Below, one piece after another: positions 15,233 through 23,565 of a stretch of 64,000 bases of DNA. Origin of the DNA: Micromonospora tulbaghiae (GTDB lineage: Bacteria > Actinomycetota > Actinomycetes > Mycobacteriales > Micromonosporaceae); NCBI RefSeq assembly GCF_900091605.1, contig NZ_FMCQ01000006.1, positions 377,190 through 441,189 on the forward strand. Reading direction: 5' to 3'. Position 1 is the stretch's first letter. Each line of letters opens with the position of its first letter. The notes beneath the pieces were generated by a model that had not been told where the DNA came from, made no database searches, and saw only the letters and a program-made list of their open reading frames with translations. The position numbers and the translations under genes are program-made.

Positions 15233-16981
15233 ATGAGACGCAGAACGCCGACCACGAGCCTCGCGCTCGCCCTCGTCGCCACCCTGACGACGGCGAGCCT
15301 GGCCGGCACCGCCTCCGCCGCGCCCGCGACGGCCGCCGCCCCCGCCCCGGCCGTCGCCGCGCTCGCCGCGCCGGACGTCTCCCTGAGCAACATCCAGGCC
15401 CACCTCACCCAGTTCAACTCCATCGCCACCAGCAACGGCGGCAACCGGCGCTCCGGCTCGGCCGGCTACACGGCGTCGGTCAACTACGTCAAGGGCAAGC
15501 TCCAGGCCGCCGGCTACACGGTCACCGAGCAGAACTGCTCCACCTGCACCTACCCGGGCAACAACCTGATCGCCGAGTGGCCGCAGGGCCCCTCCGACCA
15601 GGTCGTCATGTTCGGCGCGCACCTGGACGGCGTCGCCGCCGGCCCGGGCATCAACGACAACGCCTCCGGCTCGTCGGCGCTGCTGGAGAACGCGCTGGTG
15701 CTGGCCGCGCAGAACCCGACCATGACCAAGCGGGTCCGGTTCGCCTGGTGGAACGGCGAGGAGCAGGGCCTCCAGGGCTCCAAGCACTACGTCAACCAGC
15801 TCAGCTCCACCCAGCGGGGCTACATCAAGGGCTACTACAACTTCGACATGGTGGGCTCGCCCAACGGCGGCTACTTCATCAACCGGATCACCTCGGCCAC
15901 CGCCGCGCCGCTGAAGGCGTACTGGGACTCGTTCGGCATCTCGCCGGAGGAGAACACCGAGGGGCAGGGCCGCTCGGACGACTACTCGTTCGCCAACGCC
16001 GGCATCCAGACCTCCGGCTACGCGGCGGGCGCCAGCTACACCAAGAGCTCGGCGCAGGCCAGCAAGTGGGGCGGCACCGCCGGTGCGGCGTACGACGGGT
16101 GTTACCACCGCTCCTGCGACAACACCAGCAACATCAACACGACCATCCTCAACCGGGCCGCGGACGGCGTCGCGTACGCGATCTGGGCGCTCGCGGTCGG
16201 CGGCGGCACGCCGTCCAACGACTTCTCCGTCTCGGTGAGCCCCACCTCCGGCAGCGTCGCCCGGGGCGGCTCCACCACCGCCACGGTCAGCACCGCCACC
16301 ACCGCCGGCAGCGCGCAGACCGTGGCGCTGTCCGCCAGCGGCGCCCCGAGCGGCGTCTCGGTGAGCTTCAGCCCGTCGTCGGTCACCTCGGGCGGCTCGG
16401 CCACCATGACCGTCACCGCCTCGTCGACGGCCACCACCGGCACGTTCACGCTCACCGTGACCGGCACCGGCTCGGCCACCCGCACCGCCAGCTACACGCT
16501 CACCGTGACCGGTGGGAGCGGCGGCTGCACCGGCGGCCAGCTCATCGGCAACAGCAGCTTCGAGTCCGGCACCACGCCGTGGACGGCCAGCTCCGGCGTG
16601 ATCACCAACAGCTCCAGCCAGGCGGCCCGCACCGGGTCGTACAAGGCGTGGATGAACGGGTACGGCTCCTCGCGTACCGACACGCTGTCCCAGTCGGTCA
16701 CGCTGCCGGCCGGGTGCAGCAGCTACACGTTCTCGTTCTGGCTGCACATCGACACGGCCGAGACGACCAGCTCGACCGCGTACGACAAGCTGACCGTGCA
16801 GGTCGGCTCGACCACGCTGGCCACGTACTCGAACCTGAACAAGGCCACCGGCTACACCCAGCGCACCTTCAACCTGGCCGCGTACGCCGGTCAGACGGTC
16901 ACGCTGAAGTGGACCGGGGTCGAGGACTCCTCGCTCCAGACCAGCTTCGTCGTGGACGACGTGACGCTGCAGGTCGGCTGA
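15233..16981 (+). CDS. Secreted M28 family zinc aminopeptidase with C-terminal accessory domains
   Basis: Extracellular aminopeptidase like that of Streptomyces griseus. A signal peptide (MRRR then a hydrophobic stretch, ending ASA-AP) covers residues ~1-30. The catalytic domain (~45-325) carries the five zinc ligands: His in GAHLDGV, bridging Asp in INDNASGSS, catalytic Glu in WNGEEQG, Asp in NFDMVGS and His in CYHRSCD. An Ig-like Ser/Thr/Gly-rich domain (~332-425) follows, then a jelly-roll carbohydrate-binding-like domain from LIGNSSFESGTTPW to the end. 582 aa. ATG 15233 has GAGGAG upstream (15221-15226). It probably releases N-terminal amino acids from peptides outside the cell. Confidence 0.93.
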   Translation: MRRRTPTTSLALALVATLTTASLAGTASAAPATAAAPAPAVAALAAPDVSLSNIQAHLTQFNSIATSNGGNRRSGSAGYTASVNYVKGKLQAAGYTVTEQNCSTCTYPGNNLIAEWPQGPSDQVVMFGAHLDGVAAGPGINDNASGSSALLENALVLAAQNPTMTKRVRFAWWNGEEQGLQGSKHYVNQLSSTQRGYIKGYYNFDMVGSPNGGYFINRITSATAAPLKAYWDSFGISPEENTEGQGRSDDYSFANAGIQTSGYAAGASYTKSSAQASKWGGTAGAAYDGCYHRSCDNTSNINTTILNRAADGVAYAIWALAVGGGTPSNDFSVSVSPTSGSVARGGSTTATVSTATTAGSAQTVALSASGAPSGVSVSFSPSSVTSGGSATMTVTASSTATTGTFTLTVTGTGSATRTASYTLTVTGGSGGCTGGQLIGNSSFESGTTPWTASSGVITNSSSQAARTGSYKAWMNGYGSSRTDTLSQSVTLPAGCSSYTFSFWLHIDTAETTSSTAYDKLTVQVGSTTLATYSNLNKATGYTQRTFNLAAYAGQTVTLKWTGVEDSSLQTSFVVDDVTLQVG

Positions 16982-16986
16982 GCGGT

Positions 16987-17022
16987 CCCGGGCGGGGTGG
17001 GCGCCGGCCCGCCCCGCCCGGG
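16987..17022. terminator. Bidirectional terminator hairpin
   Basis: CCCGGGCGGGGTGGGC (16987-17002) pairs over all 16 bases (one G-T wobble) with 17007-17022 around loop GCCG, exactly in the gap between two convergent genes. No T-run on either side. Confidence 0.8.
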
Positions 17023-17024
17023 TC

Positions 17025-17915
17025 TCAGGTGATCGGCAGCGCCTTGGCGCCCGCGCCCCTGACCGATCGGGTCAGCGAGCGTTCGGAGACCCACAGGAAG
17101 CACTGCACGCCCCGGTCGCCGTCGCGCCACTGCTCCTCGAACGGGTGGTAGATGATGGTGCCGGCCCGGTACTGCATGTTGCCGTCGTTCGGCAGCTTCG
17201 CGTACTTGGCGATCAGGCCGCGGCACGCCTTGTGCGTGCGCAGCGGCGTGCGCTCGAACTCGGCGTAGGTGATGTCCGGTGCCTGGTAGACGCCGACGAA
17301 CTCGGCGTGGTGCCGGGAGGTGCAGGCCACCGGCCGCATCGACTGCACCTCGTCCTTGCTCAGCTTCGGGTTGAAACAGCCGAACGCGAGCTTCGAGCCG
17401 GGCTTCAACGCGCCCCGCAGGCTGCCGGTGCGCTGGGCCACGGCGCCCTCGTCCAGATCGGTGATCTCGGCGACGTCGCAGCGGTACCAGCGGGCCCCGC
17501 CGGACCACGCGAGCGCCGAGGGGAACACCACGGCAAGGCGCAGCCGGCCGCCGCGCCAGTCCGCGCCGACGGCCCGGGTGACCTGCCGGGCGCAGTCGGC
17601 GTGCGCGGCGCGCATCCCGGCCGAGCCGGTCCGTGGCGGCGCGGAACGCTCCGCCTCCGCGCCGGTCATCGTGCCCACGTGCAGCGTCTCGGTGCGGTGC
17701 GGGGTGGCGCAGTCGACCGGCTGGTAGCCGCTGAGGTAGCCGACGTCGGCGACTGTGGGGTGACAGGCCCCGGACTTCGGCACGAAACCGACCGGCGCGG
17801 CGAACGCCGGCCAGTCGTCGATCAGGTCGCGGTCCACTCCGGCCGGCGCGGCACAGCCGCCGAGCGCCAGCGCCAGCGCCGCGCCCACGGTGACCGCCAC
17901 CCGCCATCGCCGCAT
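17025..17915 (-). CDS. Septum-formation-domain lipoprotein (copy 1)
   Basis: Predicted lipoprotein of ~296 aa: MRRWRVAVTVGAALALALGG followed by lipobox Cys (CAAPAG). The exported part has eight or more cysteines in a pattern seen in proteins annotated as septum formation family: DCATPHRTETLHVG, ARWYRCDVAEI, FGCFNPKLS, ACTSRHHAEFVG and HKACRGLIAKY, ending VQCFLWVSERSLTRSVRGAG. The repeated C...P-H..E-x-V/H-VG motif appears twice, suggesting an internally duplicated domain. It is a close paralogue of the next gene upstream. Start at 17915 is set by the signal sequence. Function unknown; such proteins are anchored outside the membrane. Confidence 0.75.
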   Translation of the reverse strand: MRRWRVAVTVGAALALALGGCAAPAGVDRDLIDDWPAFAAPVGFVPKSGACHPTVADVGYLSGYQPVDCATPHRTETLHVGTMTGAEAERSAPPRTGSAGMRAAHADCARQVTRAVGADWRGGRLRLAVVFPSALAWSGGARWYRCDVAEITDLDEGAVAQRTGSLRGALKPGSKLAFGCFNPKLSKDEVQSMRPVACTSRHHAEFVGVYQAPDITYAEFERTPLRTHKACRGLIAKYAKLPNDGNMQYRAGTIIYHPFEEQWRDGDRGVQCFLWVSERSLTRSVRGAGAKALPIT

Positions 17916-17976
17916 CCCGACCGACCTCCCCCGCGCATCCGGCGCCGCCCGGTCGACCGGTACGCCTCGGCGGTGC

Positions 17977-17982
17977 AGCATA
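17977..17982 (-). promoter_or_regulatory. Candidate -10 of copy 1 lipoprotein gene
   Basis: Read on the minus strand, GTATGCTGCAC contains TATGCT. The identical GTATGCTGCAC precedes the other paralogue, so the promoter core seems to have been duplicated with the gene or kept by selection. Confidence 0.5.
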
Positions 17983-17992
17983 CGACAGCCGC

Positions 17993-18880
17993 TCAGGTGA
18001 CCGGGAGTCCCTCGGGTCCGGCGCCGCGCACCGAGCGGTTCAGCTTGCGGTCGTCACTCCACAGGAAACAGCGCACGCCCCGGTCGCCCTCCTCCCACTC
18101 CCGCTGCGACGGCGGGTAGAAGATGGACCCGGCCCGGTACGGCAGTTCGGCGTTGTCCGGCACCTCGGCGAACGCGGCGATGAGCGTCATGCAGCGCCGG
18201 TGCGTGGCGGGCGCGCCCCGGGTGAACTCCGCCCAGCTCATGTCGCCTTCCTCGTACACCCCGACGAACTCGGCCCGGTGCGGTTCGGTGCACAGCACCG
18301 GGGCCATGTAGTTGAGGTTCTGGCCGATCAGCTTCGGGTCGAAGCACCTGTGCACCAGCGGGTTGTCGCCGACGAGCGCGCCGCGCAGGCTGCCGACCCG
18401 GTTGACCGGGCGGGTGTTGTCGATGCTGTCGGTCTCGGCCAGGTCGCAGCGGAACCAGCGGGCGCCGGACGTCCAGGCGGTGACGGTGGGCAGCGCGATG
18501 TTCAGGGTCAGCCGGGCGGCGTGCCAGTCCCCGCCGATCATCTCCCGGGCCCGCTGGTCGCACTCCGCGCGCGCGGTCCGCAGCGCGGGTGAGCCCGGTT
18601 CCGGGCGTACGCCCTGCGCCGCCGGCCCGCTGAACCGGCCGACGTGCACGGTCTCGGCCAGGTGGCTGCCCGCGCAGTTCACCGTCTCGTACGTGGCGGC
18701 GGCCACCACAGTGCTCAGCCGGGGCAGGCACGCCTCGGTCGCCGGGACGAACAGCTGCGGCACCGGCAGCGCAGCCCAGTCGTCGATCAGGTCGCCGTCG
18801 GCCCGGTGTGTCTGGGCGCATCCGGCGATCACCGCAGTCACGGCGCCGGCCAGCGCGAGCACGTGGAGCCACCGTCGCAT
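17993..18880 (-). CDS. Septum-formation-domain lipoprotein (copy 2)
   Basis: Tandem paralogue of the downstream lipoprotein gene, 295 aa. MRRWLHVLALAGAVTAVIAG precedes lipobox Cys (CAQTHR), then DGDLIDDWAALPVPQLFVP, matching DRDLIDDWPAFAAPVGFVP in copy 1. The same cysteine framework recurs: NCAGSHLAETVHVG, ARWFRCDLAET, HRCFDPKL, LCTEPHRAEFVGVY, HRRCMTLIAAF, GVRCFLWSDDRKLNRSVRGAG. GGAAGGGG precedes ATG 18880. Each copy has its own leader, so expression may differ. Function unknown. Confidence 0.75.
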   Translation of the reverse strand: MRRWLHVLALAGAVTAVIAGCAQTHRADGDLIDDWAALPVPQLFVPATEACLPRLSTVVAAATYETVNCAGSHLAETVHVGRFSGPAAQGVRPEPGSPALRTARAECDQRAREMIGGDWHAARLTLNIALPTVTAWTSGARWFRCDLAETDSIDNTRPVNRVGSLRGALVGDNPLVHRCFDPKLIGQNLNYMAPVLCTEPHRAEFVGVYEEGDMSWAEFTRGAPATHRRCMTLIAAFAEVPDNAELPYRAGSIFYPPSQREWEEGDRGVRCFLWSDDRKLNRSVRGAGPEGLPVT

Positions 18881-18953
18881 CGTCCGCCCCTTCCGGGAGA
18901 GATGACAGCCGGTCGCCACAAGCCCGACCGGCGTCCCCCGCGCCCGGGCGTGC

Positions 18954-18983
18954 AGCATACGTGACCGTCCCTGTAGGAGTTTC
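18954..18983 (-). promoter_or_regulatory. Candidate promoter of copy 2 lipoprotein gene
   Basis: On the minus strand GAAACT (18978-18983) and TATGCT (18954-18959) are separated by 18 bases, followed by the GCAC shared with the other paralogue's leader. The -10 fits; the -35 is non-consensus and could suit an alternative sigma factor. Confidence 0.45.
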
Positions 18984-19129
18984 GTCATCTTTCAATCGAT
19001 CGGCCAGTCACCGGCGACTATTCGTGCCGATTTTCTCTCTGGACGGCCGGATGGTGCACCACCGGTGAATGGGACATCACCACCTGTCACTCCGGGAGAC
19101 GTGCCGCGACCTCCGGATCACCGCGTTCG

Positions 19130-19135
19130 TACACT
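19130..19135 (+). promoter_or_regulatory. Candidate -10 giving a leaderless rpe mRNA
   Basis: TACACT ends 6 bases before GTG 19142, and no Shine-Dalgarno sequence is present. Transcription would start at or next to the start codon, the arrangement of leaderless actinobacterial mRNAs. Confidence 0.5.
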
Positions 19136-19141
19136 GGCCCG

Positions 19142-19822
19142 GTGACCGTACCGCCGCCGATCGTCGCGCCGAGCATCCTGGCCGCCGATTTCGCCCGCCT
19201 CGCCGACGAGGTCCGTGCCGTGGAGCCCGCCGCCGACTGGCTGCACGTCGACGTCATGGACAACCACTTCGTGCCCAACCTGACCATCGGACTGCCGGTG
19301 GTGCAGAGCCTGCGTGCCGTCACCGGGATCCCGTTCGACGTGCACCTGATGATCACCGACCCGCGCCGCTGGGCGCCCGGGTACGCCGACGCCGGGGCGT
19401 ACAACGTCACGTTCCACGCCGAGGCGTGCGACGACCCGGTGGCGCTGGCGAAGGACCTGCGCTCGGCCGGCGCGAAGGCGGGGTTGGCGATCGACCGGGA
19501 CACCCCGATCGAGCCTTACCTGGAGCTGCTGCCGAGCTTCGACACGTTGCTGATCATGACGATCAAGGCCGGCTTCGGCGGCCAGCGTTTCCTGCCGCAG
19601 CTGCTGGACAAGGTGCGCGCGGCCCGCCGGCACGTCGACAGCGGGCACCTGGAGCTGCGCATCGAGGTCGACGGCGGCATCGCCGCGGACACCATCGAGC
19701 AGGCCGCCGCGGCCGGCGCCGACGCGTTCGTCGCGGGCACCGCCGTCTACGGCGCCGACGATCCCGCGGAGGCGGTACGCCGCCTGCGGGGCCTGGCGGA
19801 ACGCGCGATGACCGGGGCCTGA
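19142..19822 (+). CDS. rpe: Ribulose-phosphate 3-epimerase
   Basis: Interconverts ribulose 5-phosphate and xylulose 5-phosphate in the pentose phosphate pathway, supplying the ribulose 5-phosphate used by RibBA downstream. The TIM barrel shows APSILAADFARLADEV, the metal-site WLHVDVMDNHFVPNLTIG, DVHLMI, MTIKAGFGGQRFLP and EVDGGIAADT. 226 aa. The GTG start has no ribosome site and sits 6 bases after a -10-like TACACT. The next gene starts 1 base after its stop. Confidence 0.95.
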   Translation: MTVPPPIVAPSILAADFARLADEVRAVEPAADWLHVDVMDNHFVPNLTIGLPVVQSLRAVTGIPFDVHLMITDPRRWAPGYADAGAYNVTFHAEACDDPVALAKDLRSAGAKAGLAIDRDTPIEPYLELLPSFDTLLIMTIKAGFGGQRFLPQLLDKVRAARRHVDSGHLELRIEVDGGIAADTIEQAAAAGADAFVAGTAVYGADDPAEAVRRLRGLAERAMTGA

Positions 19823-19823
19823 G

Positions 19824-20780
19824 ATGGACCCGGCCGGCGAGCGACCCGACGTGATCCTCGTCGTCGACGACGACGAGGACATCGCCCGCTTCGTCGAGTT
19901 CAACCTGCGCCTGCACGGCTTCGAGGTGCTGCACGCCGCCGACGGCCAGGAGGCGCTGGAGATCATCGAGCGGCAGCGGCCCGACCTCGCGGTGGTCGAC
20001 CTGATGATGCCCCGCATCGACGGGCTGGAACTGACCCGGCGGCTGCGCGCCGATCCGATGACCTCGGCCCTGCCGGTGATCATGCTGACCGCCAAGGGGA
20101 TGACCCAGGACAAGGTCAACGGGCTCAGCGTCGGCGCGGACGACTACCTGGTCAAGCCGTTCGACACGCTGGAACTGGTGGCCCGGGTCAACTCCACGCT
20201 GCGGCGCAACAAGGAGTTCCGGGAGGTCTCGCCGCTGACCGGGCTGCCCGGCAACAGCCGGATCCGGCGGGAGATCAGCGACCGGGTACGCAACGGCGTC
20301 GACTACGCCGTCGGCTACATCGACATCGATCGGTTCAAGAGCGTCAACGACCGGTACGGCTTCGTGCGCGGCGACGAGTTCATCTCGGCGCTGGCCCGCA
20401 GCCTGCACCGGGCGGTGGTGTCGATCGGGCTGCCGCCGGCGTTCCTCGGCCACGTCGGCGGTGACGACTTCGTCATCGTCTGCACCCCCGGCCAGGTCCG
20501 GCCGCTGACCAGCCGGGCCGTCGTCGACTTCGAGAAGGCCGCGGACGCGCTCTACGACGCGACCGACCGGGAGCGCGGTTTCGTGGAGCTGAAGGACCGG
20601 CGCGGCAACATCCGCCGCGCCGCGCTCGTCACGCTCTCCATCGGCGTGTCGCTGTCCGATTCCGGCAAGCGGTTCACCGATCCGCTGGAGGCGATCGCGG
20701 TGGCCTCGGAGATGAAGACGGTGGCCAAGAGCCAGCCCGGCTCGTACGTGGCGGTGGACCGCCGGCGCGGTGTCACCTGA
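19824..20780 (+). CDS. Response regulator with GGDEF-type output domain
   Basis: 318 aa. REC domain (residues ~8-125): acidic VVDDDED, phospho-acceptor in VVDLMMPRIDG, switch Thr in MLTAKG and Lys in YLVKPFD. The C-terminal domain (~135-310) looks like a diguanylate cyclase (SPLTGLPGNSRIRREI, GYIDIDRFKSVNDRYGF), but its active-site signature reads HVGGDDFVIV instead of GG(D/E)EF, with Asp in place of the conserved Glu, and no RxxD inhibitory site precedes it. It may be a weak or inactive cyclase, or a nucleotide sensor. No histidine kinase adjoins it. ATG 19824 lies 1 base after the rpe stop. Confidence 0.88.
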   Translation: MDPAGERPDVILVVDDDEDIARFVEFNLRLHGFEVLHAADGQEALEIIERQRPDLAVVDLMMPRIDGLELTRRLRADPMTSALPVIMLTAKGMTQDKVNGLSVGADDYLVKPFDTLELVARVNSTLRRNKEFREVSPLTGLPGNSRIRREISDRVRNGVDYAVGYIDIDRFKSVNDRYGFVRGDEFISALARSLHRAVVSIGLPPAFLGHVGGDDFVIVCTPGQVRPLTSRAVVDFEKAADALYDATDRERGFVELKDRRGNIRRAALVTLSIGVSLSDSGKRFTDPLEAIAVASEMKTVAKSQPGSYVAVDRRRGVT

Positions 20781-20859
20781 CCGGTCCTGTGAGGTAGCTC
20801 GCCTCTGTGGCGCGCGCCCGGGCGGAACGTGTAAGACTTCCCGTATACCCACCACGCGC

Positions 20860-21021
20860 TGGCGGGGCTCGGTGAAATTCCGAACCGGCGGTGATCCACG
20901 GTCCGACCGTGGTAAGCCCGCGACCCGGACGGCTTCGGTCGGACGGTGGACCTGGTGAGAATCCGGGGCCGACGGTTGGGGTGCGGCTCGTCCGTCCCCA
21001 GAAAGTCCGGATGGGAGACAG
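20860..21021 (+). ncRNA. FMN riboswitch (RFN element)
   Basis: The conserved RFN core is easily read: GGTGAAATTCCGAACCGGCGG (20871 on), AGCCCGCGACCCGG, CTGGTGAGAATCCGGGGCCGAC and AAAGTCCGGATGGGAGA, ending near 21021. It precedes the complete riboflavin operon. FMN binding should reduce expression of ribD and following genes when flavin is plentiful. Confidence 0.95.
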
Positions 21022-21081
21022 CGCGCGGAACGGGGGAGGCCCCTGCCGGCCGCTGAGCACCCTCAGCCGCCGCGTGGGCTT

Positions 21082-21112
21082 CCCGGGGTCGGCGTCGCCG
21101 TCCCCGGGTTCT
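21082..21112 (+). terminator. Probable expression platform of the FMN riboswitch
   Basis: CCCGGGG (21082-21088) and CCCCGGG (21102-21108) enclose GGCG/GCC pairing and are followed by TTCTC. It lies between the aptamer and ribD, 87 bases before the start, where a terminator or sequestering hairpin is expected. The absence of a strong T-run leaves the mechanism open. Confidence 0.5.
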
Positions 21113-21195
21113 CCGCCGCCGCGTGTCCGCGGCTTTCGTGGCCGTTCCTCCCGAACCCGCCCGCGCGTGACCGGCGAGCGGGAGGACAGGCGGCC

Positions 21196-22257
21196 ATGGC
21201 GAGCGTCTCCGTCGACGAGGCGATGCGTCGTGCCATCGAACTGGCCGCGCGCGGCCTCGGCGCCACGAGCCCCAACCCGGTGGTCGGCTGCGTGCTGTTC
21301 GACGCCGACGGCGAGGTCGTCGGCGAGGGCTTCCACGCGTACGCCGGCGGCCCGCACGCGGAGATCGTCGCGCTGGCACAGGCCGGCACGCGCGCCCGCG
21401 GCGGCACCGCCGTGGTCACCCTGGAGCCCTGCGACCACACCGGCCGCACCGGCCCGTGCAGCCACGCGCTCATCGCCGCCGGGGTGTCCCGCGTGGTCAT
21501 CGCCGTGCCCGACCCCAATCCGGTCGCCTCCGGCGGCGCGGCCACGCTGCGCGCCGCCGGGGTCCAGGTCGCCCTGGGGGTACGCACGCAGGAGGCCGAG
21601 GCCGGCAACGTGGCCTGGCTGACCTCGATGCGCCGCGGCTGGCCGTACGTGATCTGGAAGTACGCGGCCACGCTCGACGGGCGCTCCGCCGCCGCCGACG
21701 GCACCAGCATGTGGATCACCTCCGAGGCGGCCCGGATGGACGTGCACGCGCTGCGCGGCACCGTCGACGCGGTGCTCGCCGGGGTGGGCACCGTGCTCGC
21801 CGACGATCCCCGTCTCACCGCCCGCAATCTACGCGACGGCACCATGGCCATCCGGCAGCCGCTGCGGGTGGTGGTGGACAGCTCGGGGCGCACCCCGGCC
21901 GACGCGCGGGTCCGCGACGGCGCCGCCCGCACCTGGGTGGCCACCGCCGCGGAGGTCGGCGCCGGGCCGGACGGCCGGGTCGACCTGCCGGCGCTGCTCG
22001 CGGAGCTGCACCACCGGGGCGTGCGGGCCGCGCTGCTGGAGGGCGGGCCGACGCTGGCCGGCGCGTTCCTCGCCGCCGGCCTGGTCGACCGGATCGTCGG
22101 GTACGTCGCGCCGAAGCTGCTCGGCGCCGGCCCGACCGCGCTGCTCGACGCCGGCGTGAGCACCATCGCCGACGCCATCGATCTGGAGATCACCGACGTT
22201 ACGCGGGTCGGTCCCGACCTGCGGATCACCGCGCTGCCCCGGAAGAGGGAGGCCTGA
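21196..22257 (+). CDS. ribD: Bifunctional riboflavin deaminase / reductase
   Basis: Second and third steps of riboflavin synthesis. The N-terminal cytidine-deaminase-like domain has zinc ligands in GPHAEIVAL and EPCDHTGRTGPCSHAL and NPVVGCVLF before them. The C-terminal NADPH-dependent reductase begins around residue 150 (VIWKYAATLDGRSAAADGTSMWITSEAAR) and has GVGTVLADDPRLTAR and LLEGGPTLAGAFL. 353 aa. First structural gene after the FMN riboswitch; ribE begins 1 base after its stop. Confidence 0.96.
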   Translation: MASVSVDEAMRRAIELAARGLGATSPNPVVGCVLFDADGEVVGEGFHAYAGGPHAEIVALAQAGTRARGGTAVVTLEPCDHTGRTGPCSHALIAAGVSRVVIAVPDPNPVASGGAATLRAAGVQVALGVRTQEAEAGNVAWLTSMRRGWPYVIWKYAATLDGRSAAADGTSMWITSEAARMDVHALRGTVDAVLAGVGTVLADDPRLTARNLRDGTMAIRQPLRVVVDSSGRTPADARVRDGAARTWVATAAEVGAGPDGRVDLPALLAELHHRGVRAALLEGGPTLAGAFLAAGLVDRIVGYVAPKLLGAGPTALLDAGVSTIADAIDLEITDVTRVGPDLRITALPRKREA

Positions 22258-22258
22258 C

Positions 22259-22870
22259 ATGTTCACCGGCATCGTCGAGGAACTGGGCGAGATCGTCCGG
22301 AGCACCGAGACCGGCGACGACTCCGCGCTGGTCGCCATCCGCGGCCCGCTCGTCACCTCGGACGCCCGGCACGGCGACTCGATCGCGGTCAACGGCGTCT
22401 GCCTGACGGTGGTCGACGTCGACGGCGGCGTCTTCACCGCCGACGTGATGGGCGAGACGCTGCGCCGCACCGCGCTCGGTGCGCTGCGCCCCGGCGACCC
22501 GGTCAACCTGGAACGGGCCGCCGCGCTCAACAGCCGCCTGGGCGGGCACCTGGTGCAGGGCCACGTCGACGGCGTCGGCGAGGTCGCCGCCCGGGAGCCG
22601 GCCGCACAGTGGGAGACGGTCCGGTTCCGGCTGCCCGCCGGGCTGGCCCGGTACGTGGTGGAGAAGGGCTCGATCACCGTCGACGGCGTGTCCCTGACCG
22701 TCGCCGAGGTGGGCGACGACTGGTTCTCGGTCGGCCTGATCCCGACCACGCTGAAGCTCACCGTGCTCGGCACGAAGCGGGTCGGCGACCCGGTCAACCT
22801 GGAGGTGGACGTGCTGGCCAAGTACGTCGAGCGGCTGCTCGGCGACCGCACCGGGGGAGGTGCGCGGTGA
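22259..22870 (+). CDS. ribE: Riboflavin synthase, alpha type
   Basis: Dismutates two 6,7-dimethyl-8-ribityllumazine molecules to riboflavin. It starts with the invariant MFTGIVEELGE and shows two lumazine-binding repeats: INGVCLTV-like (VNGVCLTVVDVD) and SITVDGVSLTVAEV, with SRLGGHLVQGHVDGVG. 203 aa. Its TGA overlaps the next start as TGATG. Confidence 0.96.
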   Translation: MFTGIVEELGEIVRSTETGDDSALVAIRGPLVTSDARHGDSIAVNGVCLTVVDVDGGVFTADVMGETLRRTALGALRPGDPVNLERAAALNSRLGGHLVQGHVDGVGEVAAREPAAQWETVRFRLPAGLARYVVEKGSITVDGVSLTVAEVGDDWFSVGLIPTTLKLTVLGTKRVGDPVNLEVDVLAKYVERLLGDRTGGGAR

Positions 22871-23565
22871 TGGGCCCGCTCGGCTGGCTGCTCGACGCCC
22901 AGGTGCACGTGGCCGGCTCGCCGGTGCTGGTCCGGGAGATCGTCGGCAACGGCTTCGGGCTCGCCTCGGCGCTGCTCGGGCTGCGCCGGGTGGTCTGGGC
23001 CTGGCCGGTCGGCATGATCGGCAACGCGCTGCTGTTCACCGTGTTCCTCGGCGGCGTCTTCGTCACCCCGCAGGCGCACGACCTCTACGGCCAGGCCGGC
23101 CGGCAGGTCTTCTTCTTCGCCGTCAGCGTGTACGGCTGGTGGCGCTGGTCGCGTAACCGGCGCTCCGGCGGTGGGGACGAGCCGGCCGTGGTGCCGCGCT
23201 GGGCCACCTGGCCGGAGCGGCTCGGCCTGCTCGTGGCAGCCGCCGTCGGCACCGCCGCCGCTTACCCGGTGCTCGCCGCGCTCGGTTCGTGGGGGCCGCT
23301 GCCGGACGCCTGGATCCTGGTCGGCAGCCTGCTCGCCACGTACGGCATGGCCCGCGGCTGGGTGGAGTTCTGGCTGATCTGGATCGCCGTCGACGCGGTC
23401 GGCGTACCGCTGCTGCTGCGCGGCGGCTTCTACCCCTCGGCCGCTATGTACCTGGTCTACGGCGCGTTCTGCGCGGCCGGCCTGTACAGCTGGTGGCGCA
23501 CCTCCCGGGCCGTCGCGACCGCGCCCGCCCCGATCCCGGCGACGTACTCGGAGGCCGCGGCATGA
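22870..23565 (+). CDS. ribM: PnuC-family riboflavin transporter
   Basis: Membrane protein of ~231 aa with about seven hydrophobic segments and a PnuC-type fold: GNGFGLASALLGLRRVVWAWPVGMIGNALLF, FFFAVSVYGWWRW, then a basic loop. PnuC homologues inside actinobacterial riboflavin operons act as riboflavin uptake carriers (RibM), so that is the likely substrate here rather than nicotinamide riboside. ATG 22870 overlaps the ribE stop; GGGGGAGG lies 10-15 bases upstream. Being within the riboswitch operon, uptake should be shut off by FMN with synthesis. Confidence 0.85.
   Translation: MGPLGWLLDAQVHVAGSPVLVREIVGNGFGLASALLGLRRVVWAWPVGMIGNALLFTVFLGGVFVTPQAHDLYGQAGRQVFFFAVSVYGWWRWSRNRRSGGGDEPAVVPRWATWPERLGLLVAAAVGTAAAYPVLAALGSWGPLPDAWILVGSLLATYGMARGWVEFWLIWIAVDAVGVPLLLRGGFYPSAAMYLVYGAFCAAGLYSWWRTSRAVATAPAPIPATYSEAAA

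Noticed and set aside
14288..16747. 819-codon minus-strand frame across rsmB and the aminopeptidase
   Set aside because: Spans two real genes and their intergenic region, low-complexity product, no ribosome site; antisense shadow.
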